From Streptomyces massasporeus (GTDB taxonomy: Bacteria; Actinomycetota; Actinomycetes; Streptomycetales; Streptomycetaceae), in NCBI RefSeq assembly GCF_014648995.1, contig NZ_BMSE01000001.1, positions 310,001 to 374,000 on the forward strand: DNA of 64,000 nucleotides, read 5' to 3'. Made by a program: the position numbers and the translations under genes. Below, in pieces: positions 36,542 through 46,211 of the stretch; within the stretch, counting starts at the first letter, position 1, and every line of letters begins with the position of its first letter. The notes under the pieces were generated by a model. It had not been told where the DNA came from. It did no database searches and saw nothing but the letters and a program-made list of their open reading frames with translations.

Positions 36542-39500
36542 TCAGGCGCGCCGCAGCCGGAGGGTGACCAGCTCGAACGGCCGCAGCCGCAGAGCGATCC
36601 GCCCGTCCCGGATCTCCGGTGCCGCCGCGTCGGCGAGCGGGCGTTCCAGCAGGTCCGTCACCGCGACACCGGCGACCTCGAACCCGGCGGTGAGCGTGGC
36701 GCGTGCCCGGCCGCCGAACGCCTCGTGGAACCGGACGACCACGTCACCGCTGCCGTCGTCGGCCAGCTTGACCGCCGTGACGACCACCGCGTCCTGGTCC
36801 GACGTCACCAGCGGCGCCACCTCGGCGGCCCCGCTGAGGCGGCGTTCCGGCAGATTGATCCGCCAGCCCTCGCGCACCGCGTCCCCGATGCCCGCGCCGG
36901 GCACCAGCGCGTGCCGGAACCGGTGGACGCCCTGGTCGGTCTCCGGGTCGGGGAAGCGCGGGGCGCGCAGCAGGGAGGCACGGACGGTGGTGGTCGTACC
37001 GCCGTCGCCGTCGGTGCGGACGGTGCGCGTCACGTCGTGGCCGTACGTCGAGTCGTTGACGATCGCGACGCCGAAGCCGGGTTCCTCCAGGTGGACGAAG
37101 CGGTGGTTGCACGCCTCGAACTTGGCGGCCTCCCAGGACGTGTTGGTGTGGGTCGGCCGGTGGAAGTGCCCGAACTGCGTCTCGGACGCGTACCGTTCGG
37201 CGTGCACGTCGAGCGGGAAGGCCAGCTTGAGGAACTTCTCCGTCTCGTGCCAGTCGACCTCCGTGTCCACGACCAGCCGCCGCTCCCCCGGTGCGAGGGA
37301 CAGCACCTGGGTGACGCGGGAGGCGCCGAAGGTCCGGACGACCCGTACGCCGTCGCCGTCCGGGGCGACCTCGTCCGCGTCGGTCAGGTCGGTGACCGTG
37401 TTGCGGTAGAACTCGTCCACGTCCCAGGCGTCCCACATGTTCGGGAAGTCGGGGTGCAGCTGGAGGAGGTTCGCGGCCCGGCCCGGTGCGACGGTCTCGC
37501 GGTCGGCCTCGATGTCGTACGCCGACACCACGAGCCCCCGGACGTCGATCTCGACACGCAGCAGGCCGTTGTCCAGGACGTGCCCGCCGCCGGGACGGTC
37601 GGTCAGGGCCGTGCGGTCCTGACCGGCCGGGGTGCGCGCACCGCCCGCCGGGACGCCGGCCCGGGTGTGCGGGGCGGCGTTGAAGACGAGCGGGGTGTCG
37701 CCCTCGCCGGCCAGGGAGCGCTGGGCGGACTCGATGATCCGGTTCAGCTCCTCGGCGACCCGTTCGTACGTGCGCCGGGCCTCCCGGTGCACCCAGGCGA
37801 TGGACGAGCCGGGCAGGATGTCGTGGAACTGGTGCAGCAGCACCGTCTTCCAGATGCGGTCCAGGTCCTCGTAGGGGTAGGGGAACCCGCTGCGCACGGC
37901 CGCCGTGGTCGCCCAGAGCTCGGCCTCCCGGAGCAGGTGTTCGCTGCGGCGGTTGCCCTGCTTGGTCTTGGCCTGGCTGGTGAGGGTGGCGCGGTGCAGT
38001 TCGAGGTAGAGCTCGCCGACCCACACCGGTGGTTCCGGGTACTCGGCGGACGCCTTCTCGAAGAAGGCCTGCGGGGTCTCCCAGGTCACCGTGGCCGAGC
38101 CTTCGAGGTCGCGCAGGCGGGCCGCCTTGGCGACCATCTCGCGAGTCGTGCCGCCGCCTCCGTCACCCCAGCCGGTGGGCGCGAGGGAGTGGCGGGCGAC
38201 GCCCTTGTCCTTGAAGTTGCGGGCCGTGTGGGCGATCTCGCCGCCCTTCATGGAGCAGTTGTAGGTGTCGACGGGCGGGAAGTGCGTGAAGATCCGGGTG
38301 CCGTCGATGCCCTCCCACCGGAACGTGTGGTGCGGGAACTTGTTCGTCTGTGACCAGCTGATCTTCTGCGTCAGCAGGAACTTGGAGCCCGCCGCCTTGA
38401 TGATCTGCGGCAGTCCGGCGGCGAAGCCGAAGGTGTCGGGGAGCCAGGCCTCGTCGTTCTCGATGCCGAACTCGTCGAGGAAGAACCGCTTGCCGTGCAC
38501 GAACTGCCGGGCCATCGCCTCCGAGCCGGGCATGTTGGTGTCGGACTCCACCCACATGCCACCGGCCGGCACGAACCGCCCGTCGGCCACGGCCTTCTTC
38601 ACCCGGGCCCACACCTCGGGCCGGTGGTCGCGCACCCACGCCCACTGCTGCGCCTGGGACATGGCGAAGACGAAGTCGGGCTCGTCGTCGAGGAGCGCGG
38701 TCATGTTGGACGTCGTCCGGGCCACCTTGCGCACGGTCTCGCGCAGCGGCCAGAGCCACGCCGAGTCGATGTGCGCGTGCCCGACGGCGCTGATCCGGTG
38801 GGCGGAGGGTGCGGCGGGGGTGGCGAGGACCTCGATGAGTCGCGAACGGGCCCGGTCCGCCGTGCCGTTGACGTCCTGGAGGTCAAGGGCGTCGAGCGCC
38901 TTGTCGACCGCCCGCAGGATGTCCCAGCGGCGCGCGGACTCCACGGGCAGCTCGGCCATCAGCTCGCCGAGCACCTCCAGGTCGATCACGAGCTGCCACA
39001 CGGTGTCGTCGAACACCGCGAGATCCATGCGGGCGAGGGTGTACTGCGGTTCGCTGCCGGCGGTCTCCTTGTCGCCGAGCCGCGTGGGCAGGAAGGGGTG
39101 GTAGTCGAGGATGACGGGGTTGGAGGCGGCCTCGATGTGCAGCCGCACCTGCTCCCCGCCCTCGGCGGGGGCGCCGACGCGGACCCACTGGTTGCGCGGG
39201 TTGAGGCCCTTCACCGGAGTGCCGTCGGGCCGGTGGACCAGGCCCTCGCACTGGAAGCCGGGCATGTTCTCGTCGAAGCCGAGGTCGAGGATCGCCTCGA
39301 CGGTCCTCCCGGCCCAGGTCTCGGGGACGGTGCCGGTCACGCGGAACCAGCTGGTGCCCCAGGGAGCACCCCACCGGGCGCCCACCTCGATCGGCTCGGG
39401 CTCGGCGGCGAGTCCCTCGGCGACCGGCACCGGCTCGCCGGGCGCGTGCCACACCGCGACGTCCAGCGGCACGGACTCGGGGTACACGGCGGGGCGGACG

Positions 39501-39556
39501 CGCTCGTCGAGGACGCGCTTGAGGCGGGCTTCGACCAGGCTGCGGTCGTCATGCAT
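36542..39556 (-). CDS. GH38 alpha-mannosidase
   Basis: The 1004-residue glycoside hydrolase hydrolyses alpha-mannose linkages. HAHIDSAWLWPLRETVRK (about 256-273) supplies zinc ligands, MWVESDTNMPGSEAMARQF includes the nucleophile region, and middle and C-terminal beta domains follow. No signal peptide is present, so it acts in the cytoplasm on imported oligosaccharide. It is the last gene of the six-gene N-glycan operon, 26 bp after the endoglycosidase. Its length matches bacterial GH38 enzymes. By context it trims mannose from high-mannose N-glycans. Confidence 0.93.
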   Translation of the reverse strand: MHDDRSLVEARLKRVLDERVRPAVYPESVPLDVAVWHAPGEPVPVAEGLAAEPEPIEVGARWGAPWGTSWFRVTGTVPETWAGRTVEAILDLGFDENMPGFQCEGLVHRPDGTPVKGLNPRNQWVRVGAPAEGGEQVRLHIEAASNPVILDYHPFLPTRLGDKETAGSEPQYTLARMDLAVFDDTVWQLVIDLEVLGELMAELPVESARRWDILRAVDKALDALDLQDVNGTADRARSRLIEVLATPAAPSAHRISAVGHAHIDSAWLWPLRETVRKVARTTSNMTALLDDEPDFVFAMSQAQQWAWVRDHRPEVWARVKKAVADGRFVPAGGMWVESDTNMPGSEAMARQFVHGKRFFLDEFGIENDEAWLPDTFGFAAGLPQIIKAAGSKFLLTQKISWSQTNKFPHHTFRWEGIDGTRIFTHFPPVDTYNCSMKGGEIAHTARNFKDKGVARHSLAPTGWGDGGGGTTREMVAKAARLRDLEGSATVTWETPQAFFEKASAEYPEPPVWVGELYLELHRATLTSQAKTKQGNRRSEHLLREAELWATTAAVRSGFPYPYEDLDRIWKTVLLHQFHDILPGSSIAWVHREARRTYERVAEELNRIIESAQRSLAGEGDTPLVFNAAPHTRAGVPAGGARTPAGQDRTALTDRPGGGHVLDNGLLRVEIDVRGLVVSAYDIEADRETVAPGRAANLLQLHPDFPNMWDAWDVDEFYRNTVTDLTDADEVAPDGDGVRVVRTFGASRVTQVLSLAPGERRLVVDTEVDWHETEKFLKLAFPLDVHAERYASETQFGHFHRPTHTNTSWEAAKFEACNHRFVHLEEPGFGVAIVNDSTYGHDVTRTVRTDGDGGTTTTVRASLLRAPRFPDPETDQGVHRFRHALVPGAGIGDAVREGWRINLPERRLSGAAEVAPLVTSDQDAVVVTAVKLADDGSGDVVVRFHEAFGGRARATLTAGFEVAGVAVTDLLERPLADAAAPEIRDGRIALRLRPFELVTLRLRRA

Positions 39557-39582
39557 GCGGAGTGCTCCCTAGAGAGGGGTGG

Positions 39583-41589
39583 TTACCAGGGGTGGGTCAG
39601 GGTCACGGGGGCCGACGAGGTGTAGAGCTCCCCCACGGCGCGCAGTTCGAACCGTGCGGCCCGCTCGCCCTGTTCGGGTTTCAGCCCGGCGACGAAGTAC
39701 GCGCGCTGGCAGGTACCGCCGAGGAAGCGGCGGGTGCCGTCGGGGAGGAGGCGGTGGAGGGTGTAGTGCCGCACGGTGCCGCGGGCCGGGTTCCAGACCA
39801 GGCGCAGGTCACCGCCGGACGCGGCGCTCACGCGCAGCCCCGTGGGAGCGGCCGGAGTGGCCCGGGAGGCCGTCCGGACGGCGATGCCACCGAGCCGCCA
39901 CCGCACCGGGCCACCGGCGTCCGTCGGAGTGAGCCGCACGCCGATCGCGTGGACGGTGCCCGTCAGGCCGCCGAGCCGCACAGTCGAGGTCTGCCAGGTG
40001 CCGGCCGACGTCACGGGGAGATACGTGTACGGCGGTGTCGCCCCGGGCGAGTCCGGGTCGGCGGTGGCGACGGCCAGCTCGACGCGCACCGAGCCGGTGT
40101 CGGTCCGGTGGGTGAGTTCGACAACCGTGTCGGCGGTGAGCGGCAACCGGGTCGCGTACACGTCCAGGACGGCGGGCGCGTCGAGTGCACCGTCGACGAG
40201 CACGCTGCTCCCGCCGCGCCAGGCGTCCTCGAAGTCGAAGCCCACGGCCGGACGGCTGCCCTCGGTGTGCACGGCCCAACGTCTGGACGGCAGGCGGTCC
40301 TGCAACCCCAGGTGGTTCCAGGGCGTGTCCGAGGTGACCTTGCCGTCCTCGTACCAGCGCAGCCCATGGCCGGTGTTGAACGCGCTGGCGAAGGGCACGG
40401 AGGTGATCGTGGAGCGGTCGGCGACGGAGACGGCGGGTGCTCGCCAGCCGTCGTTTCCGTCCGGCCGGGACGGGTCGAGGGAGCGGCCGGTCCAGAACCG
40501 GTCGTCGGCGGCGTGGAAGGCGGCCGGGTCCCGCTGGTCGGCGGGCAGCTGGTTGCGCGTCCACTCGGGGCGGTAGAGGCCGACCGACGCGATGTGCTTC
40601 TGGTCCGTCGGCACGATCGCGTCCCACCGCACGGACGAGTTCCAGCCGTTCGCCTCGACGTCGACGCCGGCCCACAACTCGTAGCGGCTGCGCCCCAGTT
40701 GCTCGGCTCGCTGCCCGGAGGAGACCAGGCTGCCCGCCGACCAGCGGAAGTCGACGAACATGTCGTCGGAGGTCCGGAAGAACGCCTCGTTCTGCACGTT
40801 CAGCGCGCCCTGCCAGTTCACCGAGCCGTGCACGGTCATCGCGTCGTACCAGGTGACCCGCTGCCCCCTGGCCGCCGCGAGGGACTTCAGCTCCCGTACG
40901 AAGCTCAGCATGTCCCGGCCGAGCGCGGCGTCCCCGCCCCCGGTCTCGGCGTTGACGAACCAGCCGTCGAACCCGTGGGCCTCCGCGACCGCGACCAGCC
41001 GGGCGGCGAGCGGATGCCGCCCGACGGCGTCCTTCTGCACGAGGTCGCGGGTCCACCGGAGCTGTCCGCCGTAGGCGACGGGCGGCAGGAAGACGTTGCC
41101 GAGGACGGGTACGCCGTGCCGGTGGGCGGCGTCCACGATCGGGGCGTTCGGGGCGAGGATCAGCCCCTCGCCCGACGAGCCTCCCCAGAACACCAGCTCG
41201 TCGATGTAGGCCCAGTGGGTGAGGGCGTAGGTGTCGGCGGTGGCCGAGCCCTGCGAGGGGTTGCTCGCGGTCGGACCGAAGGAGACCAGGGACTGGATGC
41301 GGGCCTGGCCTGCGCGGGCGGTGGGGTTGGCGGGGGCCGGGGTGAAGCGGCGGGCCAGGGGCACGGACGCGGCGTTGAAGGCGAGGTCCGGGTCGGTGTC
41401 GGCGCGCCAGGACTTCAGGCTGCGCCAGGTGATGCCGGGGCCGGGGGCGCCCTCGGGGAGGGAGTCCGGGTACCAGTAGGACGCGTAGGGCCGGCCGGCG
41501 GCGGCTCGCGGCGCTGCCGTCGCCGGCAGGGCGGGGAACAGGGCGGCCGCGGCGCCGGCGAGCAGGACCGTGCGTCTGGTGGGGGTCAC
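39583..41589 (-). CDS. Secreted GH85 endo-beta-N-acetylglucosaminidase
   Basis: This enzyme cuts the chitobiose core of N-linked glycans, freeing oligosaccharide with one GlcNAc. The 668-residue protein begins with a twin-arginine-type signal (TPTRRTVLLAGAAAALFPAL). The GH85 barrel has YIDELVFWGGSSGEG, VLGNVFLPPVAYGG and the catalytic Asn-x-Glu in GFDGWFVNAETGGG. A beta-sandwich and an FN3-like module (about 575-665) end the protein. GTG 41589 overlaps the GH5 stop (GTGA). It is the only clearly exported hydrolase in the operon, so it makes the substrate for the adjacent importer. Confidence 0.92.
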   Translation of the reverse strand: MTPTRRTVLLAGAAAALFPALPATAAPRAAAGRPYASYWYPDSLPEGAPGPGITWRSLKSWRADTDPDLAFNAASVPLARRFTPAPANPTARAGQARIQSLVSFGPTASNPSQGSATADTYALTHWAYIDELVFWGGSSGEGLILAPNAPIVDAAHRHGVPVLGNVFLPPVAYGGQLRWTRDLVQKDAVGRHPLAARLVAVAEAHGFDGWFVNAETGGGDAALGRDMLSFVRELKSLAAARGQRVTWYDAMTVHGSVNWQGALNVQNEAFFRTSDDMFVDFRWSAGSLVSSGQRAEQLGRSRYELWAGVDVEANGWNSSVRWDAIVPTDQKHIASVGLYRPEWTRNQLPADQRDPAAFHAADDRFWTGRSLDPSRPDGNDGWRAPAVSVADRSTITSVPFASAFNTGHGLRWYEDGKVTSDTPWNHLGLQDRLPSRRWAVHTEGSRPAVGFDFEDAWRGGSSVLVDGALDAPAVLDVYATRLPLTADTVVELTHRTDTGSVRVELAVATADPDSPGATPPYTYLPVTSAGTWQTSTVRLGGLTGTVHAIGVRLTPTDAGGPVRWRLGGIAVRTASRATPAAPTGLRVSAASGGDLRLVWNPARGTVRHYTLHRLLPDGTRRFLGGTCQRAYFVAGLKPEQGERAARFELRAVGELYTSSAPVTLTHPW

Positions 41590-42833
41590 GGGCGGATTCC
41601 TCCTTCGAGGATCTGGTCGACTGTGACGGTCTCGGTGATGCCTCGTGCGGACAGGTGCTCCCGATCGGCGGCCCGGGTGTCGAGAACAGTGGTGGGGCGG
41701 GCCCCGTCGGCGACCAGCCGGAAGTAGGCCTCGAAGACGGGCCCGCCCGGGGCGCACCGTGAGCGGACGGCCGGGTCGGCGGGCACGACGAGCGCGGTCG
41801 TCCGGTTCGTGGGCGTGTACGACGACTCCCGCGCCGCCCGTTCCAGCACCCGAGCCGTGTCCTTGGGCTTGCGGTCGTTGGTCAGCAGGCCGAGTCCGTA
41901 CTCCAGTTCCGGGAAGTCGGCGAGGCTGCGGGAGACGTCGTGGGAGCACCACCAGGTGATGCCCCACAGGCCCGGGCAGTCCAGGGCGTTCGCCACGGTG
42001 GCCCCGGTGAAGGCGGCGGCGTGCTCGGGCGGGACCAGGGGCGCGGGTGCGCCGACCTCCTGGAGCCACACCGGGCGGTGCGGATCGTCGGCCCAGGCCT
42101 TGCTCAGCTCGACGAGGTAGGCCGCGTGGTGCTCGCTCGGCACGGAGGTACGGCCGTAGCGCTGGGCGGTGCCGTTGAAGACCCAGGAGTGCACGGCGGT
42201 GACGGCGCCGTGCCGGGCGGCCTGGCCGGGGGTGAAGGGCTGGTCGTCCTGGTACCAGGTCGCGTCGTACTCGGCGTGCAGGTGCAGCCGGCCCGGGGCG
42301 CCCTCCTCGCAGGCGGCGAGCATGCGGGTGAGCCAGGTGTCGATCTCGCCGGGCGTGGCCCGGTCGGGGTCGGGGTGGGGGCCGGACGAGAACTGGTTCA
42401 CCTCGTTGCCGAGGGTCATGCCGATGAAGTTGGGCCGGTCGGCGAGGGCGGCGGCGAGCGTGCGCAGGAGGTTCTCCTGGCCGTCGAGAGCGTCCGGGTC
42501 GGTGAAGAGGTTGCGCCGGTGCCAGGTGCGCGTCCAGGCGGGCAGGAAGTCGAAGCTGCTCAAGTGGCCCTGCAGACCGTCCACGTTGACGTCGAGGCCG
42601 CGCTCGGCGGCGGCGTCGGCCAGCGCGACGAGCTGCTCCACCGCCCGGGGCCGGATCAGCGTGCGGTTGGGCTGGAAGTACGGCCACAGCGGGAAGACCC
42701 TGATGTGGTCGAGGCCCAGCGCGGCGATCGAGTCCAGGTCGGCGCGGACGGAGTCGAGGTCGAAGTCGAGCCAGTGGTGGAACCACCCTTCGCTGGGGGT
42801 GTAGTTGACGCCGAAGCGCACGGCAGGAGGCAT
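41586..42833 (-). CDS. GH5-like glycosidase, probable beta-mannosidase for the N-glycan core
   Basis: The 415-residue TIM-barrel hydrolase has no signal peptide. The clan-A acid/base is in GMTLGNEVNQF and the nucleophile in RPVWLQEVGAP; FGVNYTPSEGWFHHW opens the barrel. It looks like the GH5_18 group, whose bifidobacterial members cleave Man-beta-1,4-GlcNAc left after alpha-mannosidase action; I name that from memory and context. It would finish the intracellular degradation of the GH85 product together with GH38. Confidence 0.82.
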   Translation of the reverse strand: MPPAVRFGVNYTPSEGWFHHWLDFDLDSVRADLDSIAALGLDHIRVFPLWPYFQPNRTLIRPRAVEQLVALADAAAERGLDVNVDGLQGHLSSFDFLPAWTRTWHRRNLFTDPDALDGQENLLRTLAAALADRPNFIGMTLGNEVNQFSSGPHPDPDRATPGEIDTWLTRMLAACEEGAPGRLHLHAEYDATWYQDDQPFTPGQAARHGAVTAVHSWVFNGTAQRYGRTSVPSEHHAAYLVELSKAWADDPHRPVWLQEVGAPAPLVPPEHAAAFTGATVANALDCPGLWGITWWCSHDVSRSLADFPELEYGLGLLTNDRKPKDTARVLERAARESSYTPTNRTTALVVPADPAVRSRCAPGGPVFEAYFRLVADGARPTTVLDTRAADREHLSARGITETVTVDQILEGGIRP

Positions 42834-42882
42834 GCGGTGTCCTTGCGTGTTCGGTGGGGGTCGGCCCTTCGGCCCTGAACCC

Positions 42883-43788
42883 TCAGCCCTTCACCGCGCC
42901 CTCGCCCACACCGCGGAAGAAGTACCGCTGGAGGCAGGCGAAGAGGGCGATCAGCGGTGCGACGGCGATGATCGTCCCGGCGGCGACGAGACGCTCGTCG
43001 TTGGCGAAGGTGCCGTGCAGGTAGTTGAGGCCGATGGTCAGCGTGAATTTGGACGGGTCGCTCAGCACGATCAGCGGCCACAGGAAGTCGTCCCAGGCGC
43101 CCATGAAGGCGAAGATCGCCACGACCGCGAGGGTGCCCTTCACCGATGGCAGGGCGATGCGCAGGAACCGCTGCCAGACGTTGGCGCCGTCGACGAAGGC
43201 CGCTTCCTCGATCTCGTAGGGCAGGTTGAGGAAGGCGTTGCGCATCAGCAGGACGTTCATCGCGCCGATGCAGCCCGGCAGGACCACGCCGATCAGGGTG
43301 TTGTTGAGGCCGAGCTCCCGCATGGTCGTGAACTGGGCGATGATGATGCCCTCGACGGGCACGAGCATCGCCAGGATGAAGGCCAGGGTGGCGACGCGGC
43401 GGCCGCGGTAGCGGAGCCGGGCCAGGGCGTATCCGGCGAGGGCCGAGCCGACGCAGTTGGTGACGACGTTGGCGGTGGCGACCTTCAGGGAGTTGAGCGC
43501 GTAGTCCCAGACGGGGATGGTGTCGGCGACCCGTTCGTAGTTGTGCAGGGTCGGATCGCCCGGCAGGAACGTCGGCGGGGAGCTGTAGATGTCCTCGGTC
43601 GGCCCCTTGAGGGAGGTGGACAGCTGCCACAGGAACGGGCCGATGGTCAGGGCCAGCACGGCGAGCAACAGGGCGTAGCGCAGGACCAGTTCCCACACCC
43701 GGATGCGGCGGCCGTGCTCGTCGGTGACCCGGGGCTCACGGGCCACGGCGGGCTCTTCGGGGGCCCGGGTCTTCTCGAGGACGCTCAC
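42883..43788 (-). CDS. Oligosaccharide ABC transporter permease (MalG-type)
   Basis: The 301-residue permease has six helices. The EAA loop (EIEEAAFVDGANVWQRFLRIALP) is recognisable in the second half, and FPxxFxxxL-like NLPYEIEE precedes it. GTG 43788 overlaps the partner permease stop by 4 bp. There is no ATPase gene in the operon; Streptomyces CUT1 importers normally share the MsiK ATPase, which is presumably encoded elsewhere. Confidence 0.92.
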   Translation of the reverse strand: MSVLEKTRAPEEPAVAREPRVTDEHGRRIRVWELVLRYALLLAVLALTIGPFLWQLSTSLKGPTEDIYSSPPTFLPGDPTLHNYERVADTIPVWDYALNSLKVATANVVTNCVGSALAGYALARLRYRGRRVATLAFILAMLVPVEGIIIAQFTTMRELGLNNTLIGVVLPGCIGAMNVLLMRNAFLNLPYEIEEAAFVDGANVWQRFLRIALPSVKGTLAVVAIFAFMGAWDDFLWPLIVLSDPSKFTLTIGLNYLHGTFANDERLVAAGTIIAVAPLIALFACLQRYFFRGVGEGAVKG

Positions 43789-44678
43789 GAGTCCTCCTTC
43801 CGGTCGGCGCGCAGCACCAGCAGCATCAGGGCGACGGTGACGGCGAAGACGACGACGGAGAGCGCGGAGGCGTAGCCGACCCGGCCGGTCAGTCCGGTGC
43901 CGGTGCGCTGGACGAGCATGACGAGGGTGGTGTCCTCGCCCGCGGGTCCGCCGCTCGGGCCCGCCAGCAGGTACACCTCGGAGAACACCTTGAACGCGGC
44001 GACCGAGGACAGCGCCCCGACCAGCACCATGGTGGAGCGGACGGCGGGCACGGTGACGGACAGGAAGCGGCGCACCGCCCCGGCGCCGTCCACGGCGGCG
44101 GCCTCGTGCAGCTCGCGGGGCACGTTCCCCAGCGCCGCCAGATAGATGATCATGTAGTAGCCGAGGCCCTTCCACACCGTGACGGCCATGGCGCTCATCA
44201 GGAGCAGCCACTGGTCGCTGAGGAAGCCGACCCGGCCCACACCGACCGTCTCCAGCACCGCGTTGACCAGTCCGCGGTCGTCGAGCAGCCACACCCAGAT
44301 CAGCCCGACCACGACGATCGAGGCGACGACGGGGGTGTAGAAGGCGGACCGGAAGAAGGTGATGCCCGGGATGTTCTTCTGCACGAGCAGCGCGAGCAGC
44401 AGCGGCAGGACGACGAGGAGCGGGACGACCCCGAGGACGTAGAGCGTGCTGTTGCGCAGTCCGGTCCAGAACATGTCGTCGTGCAGCAGCTCGCGGAAGT
44501 TGGCGAGCCCCACGAACCGCCCGGGGATCAGGGTGCGGCGGTCGGTGAAGGAGTTCACCAGCGTGGAGACGAAGGGGTAGAGCACGAACGCGCCGGTGAC
44601 GAGCAGGCCGGGCGCGGCGAACAGCCACGGACTGGTGGGGAGTTGGCGCCGCACCCGGGAGATGCCGGAGAGAGCCAT
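43785..44678 (-). CDS. Oligosaccharide ABC transporter permease (MalF-type)
   Basis: The 297-residue inner-membrane permease has six helices and the EAA motif VPRELHEAAAVDGAGAVRRF. It pairs with the MalG-type protein to form the channel for the N-glycan oligosaccharide bound by the upstream lipoprotein. It starts 6 bp after the binding-protein stop. Confidence 0.92.
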   Translation of the reverse strand: MALSGISRVRRQLPTSPWLFAAPGLLVTGAFVLYPFVSTLVNSFTDRRTLIPGRFVGLANFRELLHDDMFWTGLRNSTLYVLGVVPLLVVLPLLLALLVQKNIPGITFFRSAFYTPVVASIVVVGLIWVWLLDDRGLVNAVLETVGVGRVGFLSDQWLLLMSAMAVTVWKGLGYYMIIYLAALGNVPRELHEAAAVDGAGAVRRFLSVTVPAVRSTMVLVGALSSVAAFKVFSEVYLLAGPSGGPAGEDTTLVMLVQRTGTGLTGRVGYASALSVVVFAVTVALMLLVLRADRKEDS

Positions 44679-44684
44679 GGTGCG

Positions 44685-45974
44685 TCAGCCCTGCTGCGTC
44701 AGGAGCCGGTCGCACTCCTTGACAGCGTTGTCGAGAGCTTCCTCGGGGCTCTGCTTGCCCTGGAGCGCCTTGGCGACCTCGTTGCGCAGCGCGATCTTCA
44801 TCTGCTCGCTGAACAGCACCGGCGTGTAGTTGACCGCGGTCTTCAGGGACTTGGCGGCGGCCACGCGGACGCGTGTCTCGTCGGTGCCGTCCTCCTTGGT
44901 GAAGTACGGGTCGTCCAGCGAACCGGCGGTGCTGGGGAAGATGGCGACCTTCTTGGCGAACGACATCTGGTGGGCCGCATCGGTCACGAAGTGCGCGAAG
45001 GCCACGGCCGCGGGCTTGCGCTTCGACTGGGCGTTGACCATCACGCCCATCACGTACATGTTGACGTGCCCGGTGCTGGTGATCTGGTCGGTGATGCCGA
45101 TGTTCTTGTACAGGCTCGGCGCCTGCTTCTTGAAGTTGCCGAGGTCGAGGGCGCTGCCCGGGTTCATGGCGACGGCCCCGGTGAGGAACTTCTTGCCGGA
45201 CGACTCCGGGGTGGCGGTCAGGGCCTGCGGGTCGAGGGCCTTTGCGTCGTACAACTCCTTGTACTGGGTGAGGAGTTCGACGCCCTTGGCGTCGTTGAAG
45301 GTGAAGCCGGTGCCTTCCTTGTTCATCAGGGGCACGCCGTAGCGGCCGAAGTCCTCGATGGTGGGCACGTTGGCGAGGGTGGCGACCTTGCCGCCGCTCT
45401 TCTTCGCCAGTTGCAGGGCGTCGGCGAAGAGGTCGTCGTACGTCGTCGGCGGCTTCTCCGCGTCGAGCCCGGCCTTCTTGAACAGGGACTTGTTGTAGAA
45501 GAGCGGGCCGGTGTTGAGGTACCAGGGGAAGGCGTAGGTGCCGGGCTGGCCCGGTATCCGGTGGCCGGCCCAGGCACCGGGCAGGTATTCCTTCTCGTAC
45601 TGCGGGGCGGCCTTGTCCAGGTCGAGGGCGAGACCGGCCTTGGCGAGCGGGGCGACCAGGTCCGGGGAGACGTTGACGACGTCGGGCAGGGTGCCGCCCG
45701 CCGCGTCGGCGCTGATCTTGTCGGCGTAGCCCTCGGCGGGCTGGTCGACCCACTTCACATGGGTGCCGGGGTTCTTCTTCTCGAACTCGGCGATCAGGCC
45801 CTCGAAGTAGGGCTTGAAGTTGGCGCGCAGGTTCCAGGTCTGGAAGGTGATGCCGCCCTCGACCTTGCCGGAGGCGTCGCCCGAACCGCCTCCTTCGCCC
45901 CCTGAACCGCAGGCGCTCAGCGGCAGGACGACAGCGACGGCAGCGGCGGCGAAGGCTCTGCGGGAGATGCGCAC
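44685..45974 (-). CDS. Extracellular oligosaccharide-binding lipoprotein (CUT1 family 1 SBP)
   Basis: The 429-residue solute-binding protein starts at GTG 45974 with AAGGAG upstream. Its signal peptide carries an RR pair and lipobox PLSAC near residue 20. Family landmarks are GGITFQTWNLRANF, FEKKNPGTHVKWVDQP, LPDVVNVSPDLVAPLAKAG, LYDAKALDPQAL and GAVAMNPGSALD. It is the first gene of the six-gene N-glycan operon, whose promoter region holds LacI-type operators. The likely ligand is a high-mannose oligosaccharide with one reducing GlcNAc, inferred from the linked GH85. Confidence 0.9.
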   Translation of the reverse strand: MRISRRAFAAAAVAVVLPLSACGSGGEGGGSGDASGKVEGGITFQTWNLRANFKPYFEGLIAEFEKKNPGTHVKWVDQPAEGYADKISADAAGGTLPDVVNVSPDLVAPLAKAGLALDLDKAAPQYEKEYLPGAWAGHRIPGQPGTYAFPWYLNTGPLFYNKSLFKKAGLDAEKPPTTYDDLFADALQLAKKSGGKVATLANVPTIEDFGRYGVPLMNKEGTGFTFNDAKGVELLTQYKELYDAKALDPQALTATPESSGKKFLTGAVAMNPGSALDLGNFKKQAPSLYKNIGITDQITSTGHVNMYVMGVMVNAQSKRKPAAVAFAHFVTDAAHQMSFAKKVAIFPSTAGSLDDPYFTKEDGTDETRVRVAAAKSLKTAVNYTPVLFSEQMKIALRNEVAKALQGKQSPEEALDNAVKECDRLLTQQG

Positions 45975-46141
45975 GGTGACCGGCTCCTTGGGAACAGGGT
46001 GGCGGGAGGGCGGCGGAAATGACGCCGGGCCAGACCTTGCATCGTTCTCTTCGGACAAGTCAATGGATTCTGCTCAGCTAAAGTCATTAGTTGCACATAA
46101 ATGCAGGTCAGAGCCCTAAATGAACGCCCGTTGCAGTCGAT

Positions 46142-46183
46142 CACTAATGCGCTTTAGGCTATGGAAGCTCAAGCGCATTAGTG
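46142..46183. promoter_or_regulatory. Paired LacI-type operators in a 13-bp inverted repeat
   Basis: CACTAATGCGCTT (46142-46154) and AAGCGCATTAGTG (46171-46183) are perfect inverted copies separated by 16 bp. Each holds a smaller near-palindrome centred on GCGC (TAATGCGCTTTA at 46145-46156; TCAAGCGCATTA at 46169-46180), the usual form of a LacI site. A degenerate third copy (TAAAGTCATTA) lies about 60 bp upstream. The pair sits just before the regulator start at 46212 and also upstream of the divergent operon. Confidence 0.7.
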
Positions 46184-46211
46184 CACGGCGTCGGTCGAAT
46201 GGAGAGCACGC

